From Hippopus hippopus (taxonomy: Eukaryota > Mollusca > Bivalvia > Cardiida > Cardiidae), in contig OX328105.1 in the NCBI GenBank assembly GCA_946811185.2, positions 47,368,845 to 47,432,844 of the forward strand: a DNA stretch of 64,000 nt, read 5' to 3'. Below the pieces are notes generated by a model. That model saw only the letters and a list, made by a program, of their open reading frames with translations, did no database searches and was not told where the DNA came from. This document shows positions 22,095 through 34,597 of this stretch, piece by piece (positions within the stretch are counted from its first letter, which is position 1; each line of letters starts with the position of its first letter). The position numbers were made by a program, and so were the translations under genes.

Positions 22095-25022
22095 ATTAAT
22101 TATGGTGGCATATTTCTGCCGCGAGATACGAGATAGCTATCATGATAATTTAAGAGAAGTATCGTGATAAAACAAAAATTTTCATGATAAAAATATCGCG
22201 ATAATTTTAACTCTTATCATGATTTTTTCTGCTTTCGTGCCTACAACTGACATTCATGGTACCTATAATTAGATACGGTTTCGGAACACCTTCGTCTACA
22301 ACCTTATGAATTCTCCTTTTCCATGGATGGTTTTAAAGTTGTTCGTAGGAGGCATTTCGAGTCGTCTTTGTGATTTTACAGATCTCTGTTCATTTCGAGT
22401 ATTGTCAAAATTTACCAATTAAGGTACAAAAAAAATTGTTAATGATTCGAAATTTTACGTACTGCAATCTTATTAAAGGGTAACTCCAGACCAAAGTTTT
22501 CATTTCTAAATCGGATAAAACTATACTAGAGTATGTTAACAATCTATTTTTTTTAGCGTTCTGTGATGCTTACTTCACGAGATATAGAGGTTTAAACTTC
22601 GGATTTTCACCTGTCTGACAGTCGCTAATTGAAAAAATCGTGACTTCCGGCAGTTTGCCGTGACGTTACAAGTGTCACGGAGAAGATATGGTCGCTATGT
22701 ATGAACTAACGCAGAAAACTGAAAAAACTGCATGAAATTCGTAAAGATATAAATCACTTTATCACGTTTAAATCACTTGTGCACTGCAGAATTTTCACCT
22801 CTATCGCTCTTACATCTTACTACAATCATAGGAAAGAAATTTTGAATGAATTAGCCTAGTGGAGATAGTACTTATGAAAAGGAAAAGTTATTCTTCTGGT
22901 GGGAAACAAAACTATTTTGAAATTTATTTCTTGAAGTTATTTCAATTATACCACTGCCTAATCAACGAATTTTAATAGATAAAAATAAAAAAGAAATAAT
23001 AACTCAAGATAGTTGAAACATGCCAAAATTCTCTTCTACTAGGTGGTAGAAGGAAGAAGGAACGTTGCAATGTGTAAAGTAAGTCATTCGAGTACAGTTC
23101 TAAGGCTGTTTCTACCAAATATAGGACACCGTCGATCATTGAACGGTCTACAAATCCTGCGCAGTCTGATCTTCATCTACACCATCAGTGTCAGCATTTT
23201 ACATGTCTCCTTCAGCTTGGGAAGAATTAAAAGCCTTAATCTACCTCAGAAATCGTATCCTCTCTTTAACATTCACGAACAATGTCAAATCCAGCACACA
23301 TCCTGAATTTGCTATTAAAGTTAAATCCATTTTTTATTTTTTCACTTGATCTTCATTTATTTTCCTACGTGTTTTTTTTTTTTTCACAATTTCAAATTTG
23401 TTTCTTTCATCAACAACAACGTTAAAAGATTGTCTGAATTGCCTCCTGCCTTCCTACCTTCCTGCCCTCCATATCATGCAGTAAACGTTTTTGATCGTCT
23501 GTAAAATACAGGGTCAGTCCATTTCCTACATACTGAGGCATGAAAGGCGTAAAATTTAAGTGGAAATACCAACGTGGACAAAAATTATTTAACTCTCTTC
23601 TTCCGTATTTCTCGCTGTAATCATGTACCAGATAACAGATGCAGATTGCTGACCATAAAAATGCAGCGTAAATTAAAAATTTATAACTGCATACAAACTT
23701 TACACAAGATTTTAGTGCGCCAACTTTTTATTTTGCGAAAAGAATTGTGTGTTCCATCAATGCAAAGGGTTAATTCGGCGCCTCTTTGATGTTGGTATCG
23801 CACCGTTGTGGTCTCACATATTTTTTTTGCCCGGTTTGCAGCTGGGGGTTAACAAGCACTTGTCCTAAACATGTCATGTACAAAGTTGCTCTTTTGTTTT
23901 CACGACCATATTGAGCCCTTTTTCTTATAAAATGTGAATGGAATTTGGAATTTTACACAGGTTAAATGGGTAAGTCTAACGTCATAACTTTTGTATTTTC
24001 CTCATTCATACGATCTTAAATAAAAAAAAAAATCCCATAATCTGCTTGTCTAATTTCTATTCTAACTACCCTCCAACTCTCTCTCTCTCTCTCTCTCTCT
24101 CTCGCGCACGCGCGCACGCGCTCGTTCGCTCGCTCTCATATGAAAGAGATGGATAATCAACAGTGAATTCATCATTGATTTCTTGCCTCATTGAAATTTC
24201 TGTGGGGCCCCAAGGCTGCTGAGCGCGACTCAGTGATCTTTTCCGAACAGTGTATATTAAGATCAGACTGCACAGAACGTGCAATCTGATCTTATGTACA
24301 GTGTCCAATATGGAGATATCTATTTTTGTATCTCCAAAAACTAGCACTATTCGAAATTTTGCAATCGGCATGAAGGTTTATTTAACCTGTTGAGGATTAA
24401 TGGTAAATCTGATATTAAGCCACGTCATTCGGTTCAGACAGACAGACAGCAAACTGGCGAATAAATAGTCATCTCCTGGCTCGAAATAGTGCTTAAACTC
24501 GGCACCCGGCATACGACAGTCGTCTCCCGACATGAGGGAAGATAAGGCTGTGAGAAAAAAAGTCAGTATCAGAGCAAATTAATAGTACACAGAAGCCGAA
24601 ATAAGTGTGGCGTCACATCCGGTTTATCGCAGATTTCACAAACTCCCACAGGTGTGCAACCACATTTTCGCTTATAACATTGAAATACGGTTTTCAATTT
24701 TAAGATTGTTTTCATTAAAGGATTCATATATCCAAAATGAGATTTTGGCTATAGTTGCCCTTTAAGTCAAAACTACCGAGTTCATCCAAATGATGCATTT
24801 TCTATTAATAGATATCACAATAGTTTTATCACGCATGTCAGCTTCGAGCACGGTTGAGAAATTTTGCGATAAAATATTAGTTTATCGTGATACTTTTATC
24901 AAGAAACTTTTCACTTTCTTGATAAGATTTCCAGGAAACTTTTAATTTATCGCGATAGTTTACTAAAATTATCATGATAGCTATCTCGTATCTCGTGGCA
25001 GAAATATGCCACCATAATTAAT
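22095..25022. mobile_element. 2.9-kb non-autonomous TIR element, with a second element nested in it
   Basis: The ends are inverted copies: ATTAATTATGGTGGCATATT... and ...AATATGCCACCATAATTAAT. They continue through CGAGATACGAGATAGCTATC and its complement, so the TIR is over 60 bp. Subterminal TATCGCGATA/ATCATGAT repeats follow. The paralogous intron at 40263 reads straight through (GTTTATTTATACTTAAATA), showing an insertion. A nested element (about 22472..24766) has its own ends, TTAAAGGGTAACTCC and GTTGCCCTTTAA. No transposase was recognised. The flanks allow a TA or TTA duplication. Confidence 0.8.
24074..24138. repeat. CT microsatellite followed by CG-rich repeats
   Basis: CTCTCT repeats pass directly into CGCGCACGCGCGCACGCGCTCG and CGCTCGCTCTC. 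The alternating purine-pyrimidine GCGCAC tract is a potential Z-DNA former. Confidence 0.8.
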
Positions 25023-25690
25023 ACCTAAATATAGCTTGATGAATACACAGAACAGGGGGAAAACATTTATCTATTAACATAAATGAATATTTAAAAGTCA
25101 GAAAGCACACCTAAGACCGTAATTTATAGTGAACTAAACTGACAACTCTCAACAACTGAATGTGATGGTTTAACATGGATAATGCTAAAGCTGCCGTCAG
25201 ATTGTCCTGGAATCAACAAAAGATGAAAATATGAATGTGGAATCCAGAGCCAAAAAACAGCAACCAATTACATTCTCGTCTAATCTCAAATTTTTTCTAA
25301 ATTTGAAAGTAATATAATTTCTGGTTGGCTGAACCAAATTATTTAGCCAATCATTTTAACCAATCAGAAATTGCTTTCTGAATTTAATAGAATATGACTT
25401 AACTTCCTGAATTTAATAGAATAGGACTAGGAATACCATTTAGAATGCTTGGTGAATATAACCCCTAAAGGAGGGGTGTCCATAAGGCTGTTTTCATGGC
25501 TACTACCGATTTTCTTTAAAAATTGTATACTATAACCTATATGTTGGCTGTAATATTATGCAATATTGAATCAATTGGTAAAGGTTTGTAGGATGTGTGC
25601 TAGTTCAAAGTGGGTGGGGTAATTCTGATCCGAAGAGCGGTCTGTAAGGAAACTGGTGATATTTTTATTGTTACTCAGAGGTGGAAGTTA

Positions 25691-27215
25691 TACCCCCGTC
25701 ACACCAAACTCGTTCTCACTCTGTTCGGAAAATTTTTGCCAAACAGACTGAAACTTTGTTCGGACAAAGTGGACGTATTAGCAACCTTTTACGATTAGTT
25801 TACGAACTTAATGGACGGGAAGGGTGCTCCAGAACTTTGAGCCTGCTCAAAATTTTTTACCGTCCATCCCGTCCTATTAAGGGTCCTATTAAAATACGCC
25901 ATGGAGAATTTATACGCCATGGATACGCCATGGGAGTTTTTGCACGTCACAGCTGTTCCATAGCAGTGAAATAATATATTACCAAGTGAAATATATTGAG
26001 ATATGTATTTTACATCATATATTTATGTTTCACCGAAAGAAAAATCGTACTTTGCAAGATATTTGCATTTAAAAAAATTAATAAATAACGAAGGGAGGCA
26101 ACTCTTATGACATTAAGTATGATATATCAAACTGCGCTCGCCAGAGCAATAATTTATTGATTAAAAAGGACAAAAACTAAGTCAGATTGTGTAAGTATGC
26201 TATATTACCACTATGATTCAATCTCAATACGTAATATATCATAATTACTGTGAAACACGAAGATCGGGAGGTTACGTATTTTCGGCAAGCCATGGGAGAA
26301 TCTCCTCGCCACAGCATTTCAAGTAAAATACGAGTAAATAACCAGAAATACTTGTTTTATTGGTTATTGATTACTACATCTTTAAATTTCAATAAGATTT
26401 ATTTTGTATTTTGCAGGAAATTTGGTATTACAAATAATCCTACTCGACAAGTGAAACAAGGGAAGTAATATTTATTAACAAGGGAAACAATCCATGTATT
26501 TACGAACACAGAGGATATTATTAATGTGTACTATCTGATAATAACCTACACTTTCTGAAACAAAAACTGAAATCATCTGACACAGTAATTATGATAGATT
26601 ACGCATTGAGATTGAATCATAGTGGTAATATAGCATACTTACACAATCTGACTAAGTTTTTGTCCTTTTTAATCGATAAATTATTGCTCTGGTGAGCACC
26701 TTCCATCGTACGATGTATTTTTAGCTTCTCTCAATAAAACATAAATATATGATGTAAAATGCATATCTCAATATATTTAACTAGGTAATAAATTACATGT
26801 ATTTCACTGCTATGGAACAGCTGTGGCGTGCAAAAACTCGCATGGCGTATAAATTCTCCATGGGGTATTTTAATAGGACCGATAATTAGACGGAGTTACA
26901 ACGTGCTTAAAACGAGATAGACGTGCTACACACGAACTGCCGTACTTTGATCCTATTAGAGACGCGGTGCAGTCAGGCATCAATTGGCAGTGCGTTTGCA
27001 TTTTACCAACCAAAATTACACGTCCAATTCTGACCGCAGCCTGTTTTTCGATTTTGTTGACCGGGGTAAGACTTTCTATGAACAGGTCTGGTGAGACATG
27101 GGTTTAAGTCATTATCAAGCCAAATTTACACGTTCAACCCCTACCGTAACCCGTTTTCCGATTATGTCAGGACGGGGTAAGACGTTCTAAGAACTAGTTT
27201 GGTGTGACGGGGGCT
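25691..27215. mobile_element. 1.5-kb Harbinger-like non-autonomous element with TTA target duplication
   Basis: TIRs CCCCCGTCACACCAAACTCG and AGTTTGGTGTGACGGGGGC are flanked by TTA on both sides (25688..25690 and 27216..27218). Comparison with the intact opposite arm of the host element (30450..30505) shows that the flanks join as AAGTTAG. A 3-bp TTA/TWA duplication is typical of PIF/Harbinger. No transposase was found. Confidence 0.8.
25882..26880. mobile_element. 1.0-kb foldback element nested in the Harbinger-like element
   Basis: GGTCCTATTAAAATACGCCA and its complement TATTTTAATAGGACC mark the ends. Inverted matching continues through GCAGTGAAATA, ATATTTATGTT, CAATAATTTATTGATTAAAA and TTACCACTATGATTCAATC to about 26260/26580, leaving a loop of roughly 320 bp. 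There is no clear coding region. Confidence 0.75.
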
Positions 27216-28009
27216 TTAGTGCTCAATTTCATCCTTTCTTAAAGATATAACAGCTTATGCTAAAACTTTTGTAAAGTTCTTGTACTAAATGTGTTTTTAC
27301 ACAATTGTATGATATGCCTAAATTTTAGCTTTTTTTTTTTTAAATTCTCCAACTTTACGAAAAACCACAACATTGTTTTATTTATAAAGGGATTCTATCA
27401 ATAGTTTGCAATTGTACAGTATATATATTTCCTACAGCCAACAGTTTTTTAGTTATTTTCCCTTTATTTTTGCATTTTTTTTACATTATTTTTATCAGAG
27501 TTATTTTTTTATTTCTACATCTTTTCCTATCTAAACAAAGTCTTCAACGTAGTTTGAGTCATCATGATACTTTACCCCTTCAAGTTGAATTTGTCCTTCC
27601 TAAATTATTTAGATCTACTGCTTTTTAACCCATAGTTCACATAACAAAATTTTTGAAATTTCAAACAGGTGCACTTCGAAAATCAATCAGATGGTGCTTT
27701 TATGTTACTTACTCATCAATCAGATGGTGCTTTCATGTTACTTACTCTCTATTGCCTTAATCATTGCATGCATTTTTTTTCTTTTTCGATTGTTTTCCTC
27801 CTGAAATATGTTTTGAAATTAAAGGCAGATATGACTCTGAATTGTACCTTTTGTGTTTTGTTTCGACAGCAATGAATTCAATACATATAACTCATTTCAG
27901 ACATTTTCATGGAATTAATTTCTTGTTTTAAACTTAATTTTCATTTGGCATTTTATTTAAAAAGGAAAAAAAAAAGTTTGTTTACTGTAATATGATTGAA
28001 TCTACTGCT

Positions 28010-28395
28010 AGGGCTGAAAGCCCCAATAGTGGCTAAAAGCAAACAATGTGGATATTAAAGTGCAGTTGAATTTAGATCATACATTTTAAAAATATGAAAT
28101 TATTGTGAAGATGACAGTCTGTTACCATACAGTTGTCCAAGTGTTCATTGGTGGCAGAAAAATGATTTTTAAAACCTGGTAAAAAGTAAACAAAGGATAG
28201 AGTGACCTGGCATCTTTTGACCTACTTTTAAAACTCATTTTTCTGCCAGTGACAAACACTTACATTGACTGTACAAGAACAGGTTGTTATCTTCACAATA
28301 CATGTAGTTTCTATTCTTTTTAAATGGCATGAATTAAATTTAAAAGCATTTTAACATCCGCACTTTTACTTTTGGTCACTTTTGGACTTTAAGCC
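28010..28395. mobile_element. ~380-bp MITE inside the 7.2-kb element
   Basis: GGGCTGAAAGCCCCAATAGT on the left faces CTTTTGGACTTTAAGCC on the right. Inner arms GTGGCAGAAAAATGA and CATTTTTCTGCCAGTGAC are inverted, as are ATTGTGAAGAT and ATCTTCACAAT. The core hairpin is stronger than the ends. Confidence 0.55.
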
Positions 28396-28929
28396 TTCTT
28401 TCAGATGTCTGTATTTTGCTCTCTCAATTCAATAAGAACATCAGGAGGCTTTTCCATCATTCATTCTTATTACTCATACTGTGTCTTATCTTGCAACCTT
28501 TTCAAGACTATACTTCTGCAATTACCCCTTTTGTAATAACTGTGTCATCTCAGAGCTTGTGACTTTTGGCCAAAATGGTATTGTAAGATAAGACAACTTC
28601 ACAATAGCCTGTCATATTTTTTAATAATTTTCTCTGTTTTGTGCTTCCCTTAATACTTCAAATTGTACTGCCTATCTTAACTAAATCGGCAGGCCTTATG
28701 TTTGTGTGTAACTCTGACGCAAACTGCACAACATGTTTCAAAAGACTGCATTATGTGCAATGACTATCAAAGCGAGCTCATTCTATTTAGCAGCCCATTC
28801 TTTTTAATTTACACATGTACATGTAATACGTTGCCATTCCCTATACCTGATATGTACAAATAACAACTAATGACAAACTTTAATGGTGTCAGACAAGGCA
28901 TACTTGTTCCGCACTTCTCCTGTACAGGG

Positions 28930-29285
28930 TTTCACATTTACAACATGGGCACATTCAAAACAAGTGACGCAATAGTTAAGAATGGGAATATATCACCCCA
29001 GACAAGTCTGGTTATATAGACAAACACTTTGATGAAAATATACTCCATGGAATCATGTCACAAAAAAAGAAGTTGTCATTCTTAGAGCACAAATTTGTCC
29101 CAGCCACACTTCCAGTAAAGCACACAATTTATGGGTTGAATATAACCAAGGCATAAATCCAATCACCAAGTGGTATTGTGGATGTAGAACGAGAGCAAGG
29201 TCATCGGTTGTTCTGTACATATAGCTTTGGTACTTAGGTAACAATCATCACCAGAGAGAAAATACTGACATCAAAAATCAAAAAA
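28930..29285 (+). pseudogene. Relic of DDE/SWIM-type transposase
   Basis: Out-of-frame fragments align in order with the copy at 210..985. MGTFKTSDA corresponds to MGVYQIRQA, followed by KKLSFLEHKF, and then NLWVEYNQGINPITKWYCGC with RTRARSS and, after a stop, LWYLGNN. Here the zinc-finger start WYCGC keeps both Cys that the 632..982 copy has partly lost, while the later CCAH is lost. It is the only coding trace inside the 7.2-kb element. Confidence 0.55.
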
Positions 29286-30505
29286 ATCTCATATGAATTT
29301 TATATGAGATGCCACTGTCAACACCTACAGTTCTTCGAGTTATTCAAAAATAGAGGAATGATATCTTATTTTTAAAATGATCAGTTGTTTGGCAAAGCAA
29401 CTTTCCTTAGCTTAGAGTTTCAACAAAAATCCTACAAACTAGAGATATGACACTATACAGAGGCTCATGTATAACAAAAGTACTTCCTAACAGAGTGATA
29501 TTTAGATTATGCCTAGCCTGATAGTTCAATGGATACTAGGGGATTGCTGCTTTGAATCCACAGATTGGCCGTTTTTTTTCCAGAGGATTGGTGATAGAAA
29601 AAAAAAAAATCTCGGAAAGCATTGATAGATACATTGGTTGCTGTGACATAACTGAAATATTGTTGAAAACCTTGTTAAACACCATACAAACAAACAACCA
29701 TTCAAGATCTGCTCTTAGAAGGAAAGGTTCCTGTTATCAATATGTGGTTGAATTAGTTAGATAGCAGTGTGAGGAATAAGTTCGAACTGAATAGTTGAAA
29801 TCACCTAAAAAGTCACGCAGAACCTGTTTGTCCAAAACAAAGGGGGATATATCTGTAATAAAAAAACTTAGATATAGCTAATAGAGTAAGTTTATCTGCA
29901 TTAAATAACTATTTTCATGGTAGTCAACTGAGAAATGAAAACCTGAAAAGTTTGTTAAAAAAAATATAAAATAATAACGAAATTCAAGGGTAGACAAGAG
30001 TGCCATTGTCACAATATACGCCGCCACATGGCTGCTATTTCAAGCAGCTACCTATAGAGACTAAAGTGTTGGAATTTCTAGCACCTGCCTGGGTAGCTCA
30101 ATGGATATATTATGTTACTTGTGATCTAAAAGGTTTACGCATGGACTGATAGAAGGATGGATGGACGGATTGACAGACGGACGGACAAAGATGACGCCAA
30201 TATACGTCGCCTTCAGCAGCGTATAATAACTCAAAAACTTAGCTGTAGGAAATTTTCATCATAATTTTACAATAACCATTTAATAAACTGTACAGCTGCA
30301 AAATATCATTGGAATCCCTCAAAATATAAAACGATGTTTTGGTTTTTCGTAAAGTTGGAGAATTTAAAAAAAAAAAAAGTTTAGGCATGTCATATAATTG
30401 TGTAAAAACACATTCAGTATAAGAATTTTACATAAGTTTTAGCATAAGCTGTTATATCTGGTATTGCTTAAGAAAGCATGAAATTGCTAACTTTCCTCTG
30501 AGTAA

Positions 30506-32485
30506 CAATAACAAGAGGGCCATGATGGCCCTTAAGTCGCTCACCTGAGCCTTTTGATCAAACATGACCCATTTCCAATCTCTTCAGAGATATTAAGACA
30601 AACACTCTAACAAACACTCATTAGTATTGGGCTTACAAATATGGCCTCTAGAGTGCACATAAGCTTTTTCTAGAATTTGTCTCAGTGCCCTACTTGACAT
30701 GTAGAAATTATCCAGACATACATTCCGACAAAGTTGATTTAACTTTCATGAATATTTGAGAGAAAATATAGCCTGTAGGGTGTATAAAAGGTTTTTCTGA
30801 GATTTGACCTAGTGACCTAGTTTTTTATCCAACATGACCCACATTCATACTAGTCTAAGATATTATCAAGACAAACATTCAAAGCAAATTTCAAGATTAT
30901 TGGACTGAAAATGTGGCCTCTAGAGCATACACACGGTTTTTCAAGGATGAAACTTGGTGACCTAGTTTTTATTCCACATGACCCATTTTCAAACTCATGC
31001 AAGATATCACCAAGACAAACATTCTAACAAAAGTTTAAAGAATATTGAACTGTAATTATAGTACAAAAGGTTTTTCCGAGATTTGACCTTGTGACCTAGT
31101 TTTTTATCCAACATGACCCATTTTCATACTAGTCTAAGAAATTATCAAGACAAACATTCTGACTGAATTTCAAGATTATTGGACTGAAAATGTGGCCTCT
31201 AGAGCTTACATACTGTTTTTCTAAGATTTGACCTGGTGACCTAGTTTTTGACCTGACATGACCCATTTTCAAACTCATTCAAGCTATCATCATGACAAAC
31301 ATTCTGACCAACTTTAAAGAGCATTGGACTGAAAATGTGGCTTCTGGAGCGTACATAAGGTTTTTCAAAGACTTGACCTAGTGACCCAGTTTTTGACCCC
31401 ACATGGCCCACTTTCGAACTCGTCCGAGATATTATCAAGACAAACATTCTGACCAAATTTCAAGAGCATTGGATAGAAAATGTGGCTTCTGGAGCATACA
31501 TAAGGTTTTTTAAGATTTGACCTGGTGACCTAGTTTTTGACCCAACATGGCCTGTTTTTGAATTTTTCAGAGATATCATCAAGACAAACATTCTGACCAA
31601 CTTTCAAGAGTTTTGTGACTGAAAATGTGGCCTCTAGAGCGTACACAAGGTTTTTGTAAGATTTGACCTGGTGACCTAGTTTTTGACCCGACATGGCCCA
31701 TTTTCGAACACGTTCGAGACATTATCAAGACAAACATTCTGACCAACTTTCAAGAGTTTTGGACTGAAAATGTGGCCTCTAGAGCGTACACAAGGTTTTT
31801 GTAAGATTTGAACTGGTGACCTAGTTTTTGACCCGACATGGCCCATTTTCAAACTCATTCGAGATATCATCAAGACAAACATTCTGACCAACTTTCAGGA
31901 GTACTGGACGGAAAATATGGCCACTAGAGCATACACAAGGTTTTTCTAAGATTTGACCTGGTGACCTAGTTTTTGACCCAACATAGCCCATTTTCGAACT
32001 CGTCCGAGATATTATCAAGACAAACATTCTGAAGTTTCACAAGTATCGGACTGAAAATATGGCCTCTAGAGCTGCACAAGGTTTTTCGAAGATTTGACCT
32101 GGTGACCTAGTTTTTGACCCGACATGGCCCATTTTGGAATTCGTCCGAGATACCATCAAGACAAACATTTTGACCAACTTTCAGGAGTATTGGACAGAAA
32201 ATGTGGCCTCTAGAGCGTACACAAGGTTTTTCTAAGATTTGACCTAGTGACCTAGTTTTTGACCTGACATGACCCATTTTCAGACTCGTCCGAGATATCA
32301 TCAAGACAAACATTCTGACCAAGTTTCACAAGTATCGGACTGAAAATGTGGCCTCTAGAGTGTACACAAGTTAAAAGTTGACGACGCACGACGCATGATG
32401 CACGACGGACGACGCACGACGGACATCAGACACTGCACGATCACAATAGCTCACCATGAGCACTTCGTGCTCAGGTGAGCTAAAA
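30506..32485. repeat. Interspersed tandem array inserted in the right arm of the 7.2-kb element
   Basis: It begins AAGAGGGCCATGATGGCCC and GCTCACCTGAG, and ends GAGCACTTCGTGCTCAGGTGAGC. About thirteen ~143-bp units carry GACCTGGTGACCTAGTTTTTG, ATCAAGACAAACATTCTGACC and GTGGCCTCTAGAGC. A GACGGACGACGCACGACGG stretch lies near the end. The host sequence resumes at AAAATATCATCAATTTCC. Repeated minus-strand frames inside are repeat translations. Confidence 0.85.
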
Positions 32486-32997
32486 ATATCATCAATTTCC
32501 TAACAGACCCCTCTTTGGGTCAGAATTACCCCACCCACTTTGAACCAGCACACATCCTACAAACCTTTACCAACTGATTCAATATTGCATAATATTACAG
32601 TCAACATATATAGGTTTCAGTGTATATAGTTTAAAGAAAATCTGTAGTGGCCATGAAAACAGCCTTATGGACACCCCTCCTTTCACGCCAAGTCAAGCAG
32701 AAATTGCTTTACTTCCTAAATTTAAGTAGAGTATGATTAGGATAACTATTTAGAATGGTTGATGAATTACCTTGATTAAGGAAAGGCCTTACAATGACAA
32801 CTAAGCATCATAATAAAAGAATGATGTGTTATCTGCAGGGCTACAAAGTGTCATAATTGTGTTCTCTCAAAAGCTGATGAAATTGAAAGCTGATGCCACC
32901 AAATACAGTGAGGAATTGTGTGAAGGACATTGGCTGGTAAATAAAAAAATGTTAGGGAGAAAAAGCAGGGGAGTCCGAAAATTAACCACACAATTCA

Positions 32998-33114
32998 ATT
33001 TAAGGTCTACGGCCCCTAACTCTCATATTAAGAGACGGAAGCTGCCAAGATCGGCCGAATAGCCTTTACGAAAATGTCGATGTTTACCGATGAGTTAGGA
33101 GCCGTAGACCTTAA
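32998..33114. mobile_element. 115-bp MITE with TTTAAGGTCTACGGC ends
   Basis: TTTAAGGTCTACGGCCCCTA and TAGGAGCCGTAGACCTTAA are inverted copies about 75 bp apart. The paralogous intron at 41010..41035 has CACACAATTGAAACTTTTAA with no such element, so this is an insertion after the block duplication. Confidence 0.75.
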
Positions 33115-33249
33115 CAACCCTGAAGAAGATGGCTTTTGAAAACAATGTGGGAACAGAAGAAAATGTTGGTAAACAGCCTAGTTAAAAACTAGGGATTGTG
33201 TGGTAAAGGTTAAAATGATTTTTTAGTAGTTGTAAGAGAAGAGTCTTAC

Positions 33250-33348
33250 CTTTACAGATTGGACAGCATTGCCCAGGCGGTGTGAAGATGTACTCAGGCG
33301 CACAGCCCACTATTCTAGGACATGATACTGATACGGCTTTGCAGTCAA
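33250..33348 (-). CDS. Exon 9: type A module (VWC C-terminal half-like)
   Basis: The 99-bp phase 1-1 exon has acceptor TTATTACAG and donor GTAAGA. It encodes DCKAVSVSCPRIVGC and TPPGQCCPICK. The first Cys pair is spaced by six rather than four residues, an insertion of two codons relative to the sister exon at 41173. The next downstream exon (19216) is 14 kb away because two large mobile elements occupy the intron. Confidence 0.87.
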
Positions 33349-34433
33349 CTGTAATAAAGAGTGAGGGAATGTTTAGCTCTGTCAGTACCGGTGACAAAAA
33401 CAAAGTGTTTAGTTAACAATATTATAACTCAAGGTCAGACTGCACAAAACATGTGAGCCGTTTAATGCGTCTCCATGATGCATTGTACATACACTAAGCA
33501 AGCAATAACATAATTATGGATCCACGAAATACATTTTATCAAAGAACTGACTGAATCATGAGGCAGAATGGTCCTTGGACATGCATAAAATTTAGTCAAA
33601 GCAAAATGTTTTGACAAAGGTCAGCCTACAAGTACTGGGTAGGATGATACCGTCAGTCCTTTTTGCAGTTGCAATTTAAACCCCTTTTCACAGAGCATGA
33701 CTCGTTTCTTACAAGATAACAATCTTTCTGGGTTTCAGTGAATTACATTTTCAGCAGTCAAAAGAGGTCAAGTTTTTATAATTGGCACTGAAAGAGTTAA
33801 AATATTTCATCCTATTGGAATCACTGCAGAACAATGTACACCACATCCACTGATACAAAGTTTCAAAGCAATGCAAATTAATTGCTCATAATAGATGGAA
33901 AACGTACTGAGCTGTTTTTTTTTTCAACCATTCTAGATCAAGTTCTAATTCTCAATTAGAGGACTTATCATATGATTGGCTGAGATGGATCATTTTTGCC
34001 AAGTAGCCAATTGGATGGCTAGTCTTATCCCTTAACCCGCTAAATACATGTAGCTTAAATGAAACTTTCCAGCCAATAGTAAAAATCCCAAATATTACAA
34101 TTTCAAAGTTATTTTTAGGGAAAAAGTCTCTTTATCAGACAGTGTAGATCCAAGATCAGACTGCACATTCTGTGCAGTCTGATCTTGATATACACTGGCT
34201 GCAGTGGAAATTTTTGCAAATTCGTAAATTTTAAGTTTTCGCAAACTTTTCTGTTCATGTATTTTACCACAAGTATACCAATAAATAACAAGTGTCTTGA
34301 ATTCGCAAACATTTCCTGACACAAAATGTCCATAATCGGTAATTCGCAAAGTTTTTGACATGCGTATATACCCATGTAAAGAGTAGATTACTTTACTATT
34401 AATGTTACAAGAGTATTGTGAAATGAAAATTAC

Positions 34434-34577
34434 TTTTGCAACAGCTGCCAAAAACGTCGGTGGTGCCCTCCGGCACATGGGACATATCGCATTCGTAGCT
34501 TTCTGGACACAGCATGCCAGCTATTCCTCCGCATTTGTCAGTCGGGTGTGGAATATAGCCCGGTCTACATTTGGGAG
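34434..34577 (-). CDS. Exon 8: type B2 module (lustrin-like)
   Basis: The 144-bp phase 1-1 exon has acceptor TTTGATTCAG and donor GTAATT. It encodes PKCRPGYIPHP, GGIAGMLCPESYECDMS and GSCCK. The usual Gly of the CPxGYxC motif is Ser here. It begins the second B2-A-B1-C block and is the closest relative of 42490. A 206-bp MITE starts about 20 bp from its acceptor side, so upstream splice signals lie within mobile DNA. Confidence 0.86.
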
Positions 34578-34597
34578 CTGAATCAAATGAAATTTAA

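Larger units (their letters stand above)
25469..32681. mobile_element. 7.2-kb DNA transposon with ~0.4-kb inverted ends, decayed
   Basis: The left end AGGAGGGGTGTCCATAAGGC mirrors GCCTTATGGACACCCCTCCT on the right. The match continues inward through GTGGGTGGGGTAATTCTGAT, ATTGTTACTCAGAGG, ATAACAGCTTATGCTAAAAC and TTCTCCAACTTTACGAAAAAC. The left arm is split by the element at 25691..27215 and the right arm by the array at 30506..32485. The inner region holds a transposase remnant at 28930..29285. The paralogous intron near 40710 is empty. A target duplication is not clear. Confidence 0.8.
18553..34577 (-). repeat. Segmental duplication, left copy of block B2-A-B1-C
   Basis: Exons C (18553), B1 (19216), A (33250) and B2 (34434) match C (37058), B1 (37790), A (41173) and B2 (42490) in order and sequence. 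The introns match too: 19384..22090 aligns with 37937..40260, 25022..25465 with 40263..40710, and 32684..33400 with 40710..41300. The left copy is about 16 kb against 5.6 kb because of inserted elements. Confidence 0.85.

Noticed and set aside
22095..25022. Coding capacity for a transposase in the 2.9-kb element
   Set aside because: Open frames inside are short and match no transposase motif that I can recognise.
31241..32322. Series of similar minus-strand open frames (MVRMFVL.IS)
   Set aside because: One per ~143-bp unit of the interspersed tandem array.
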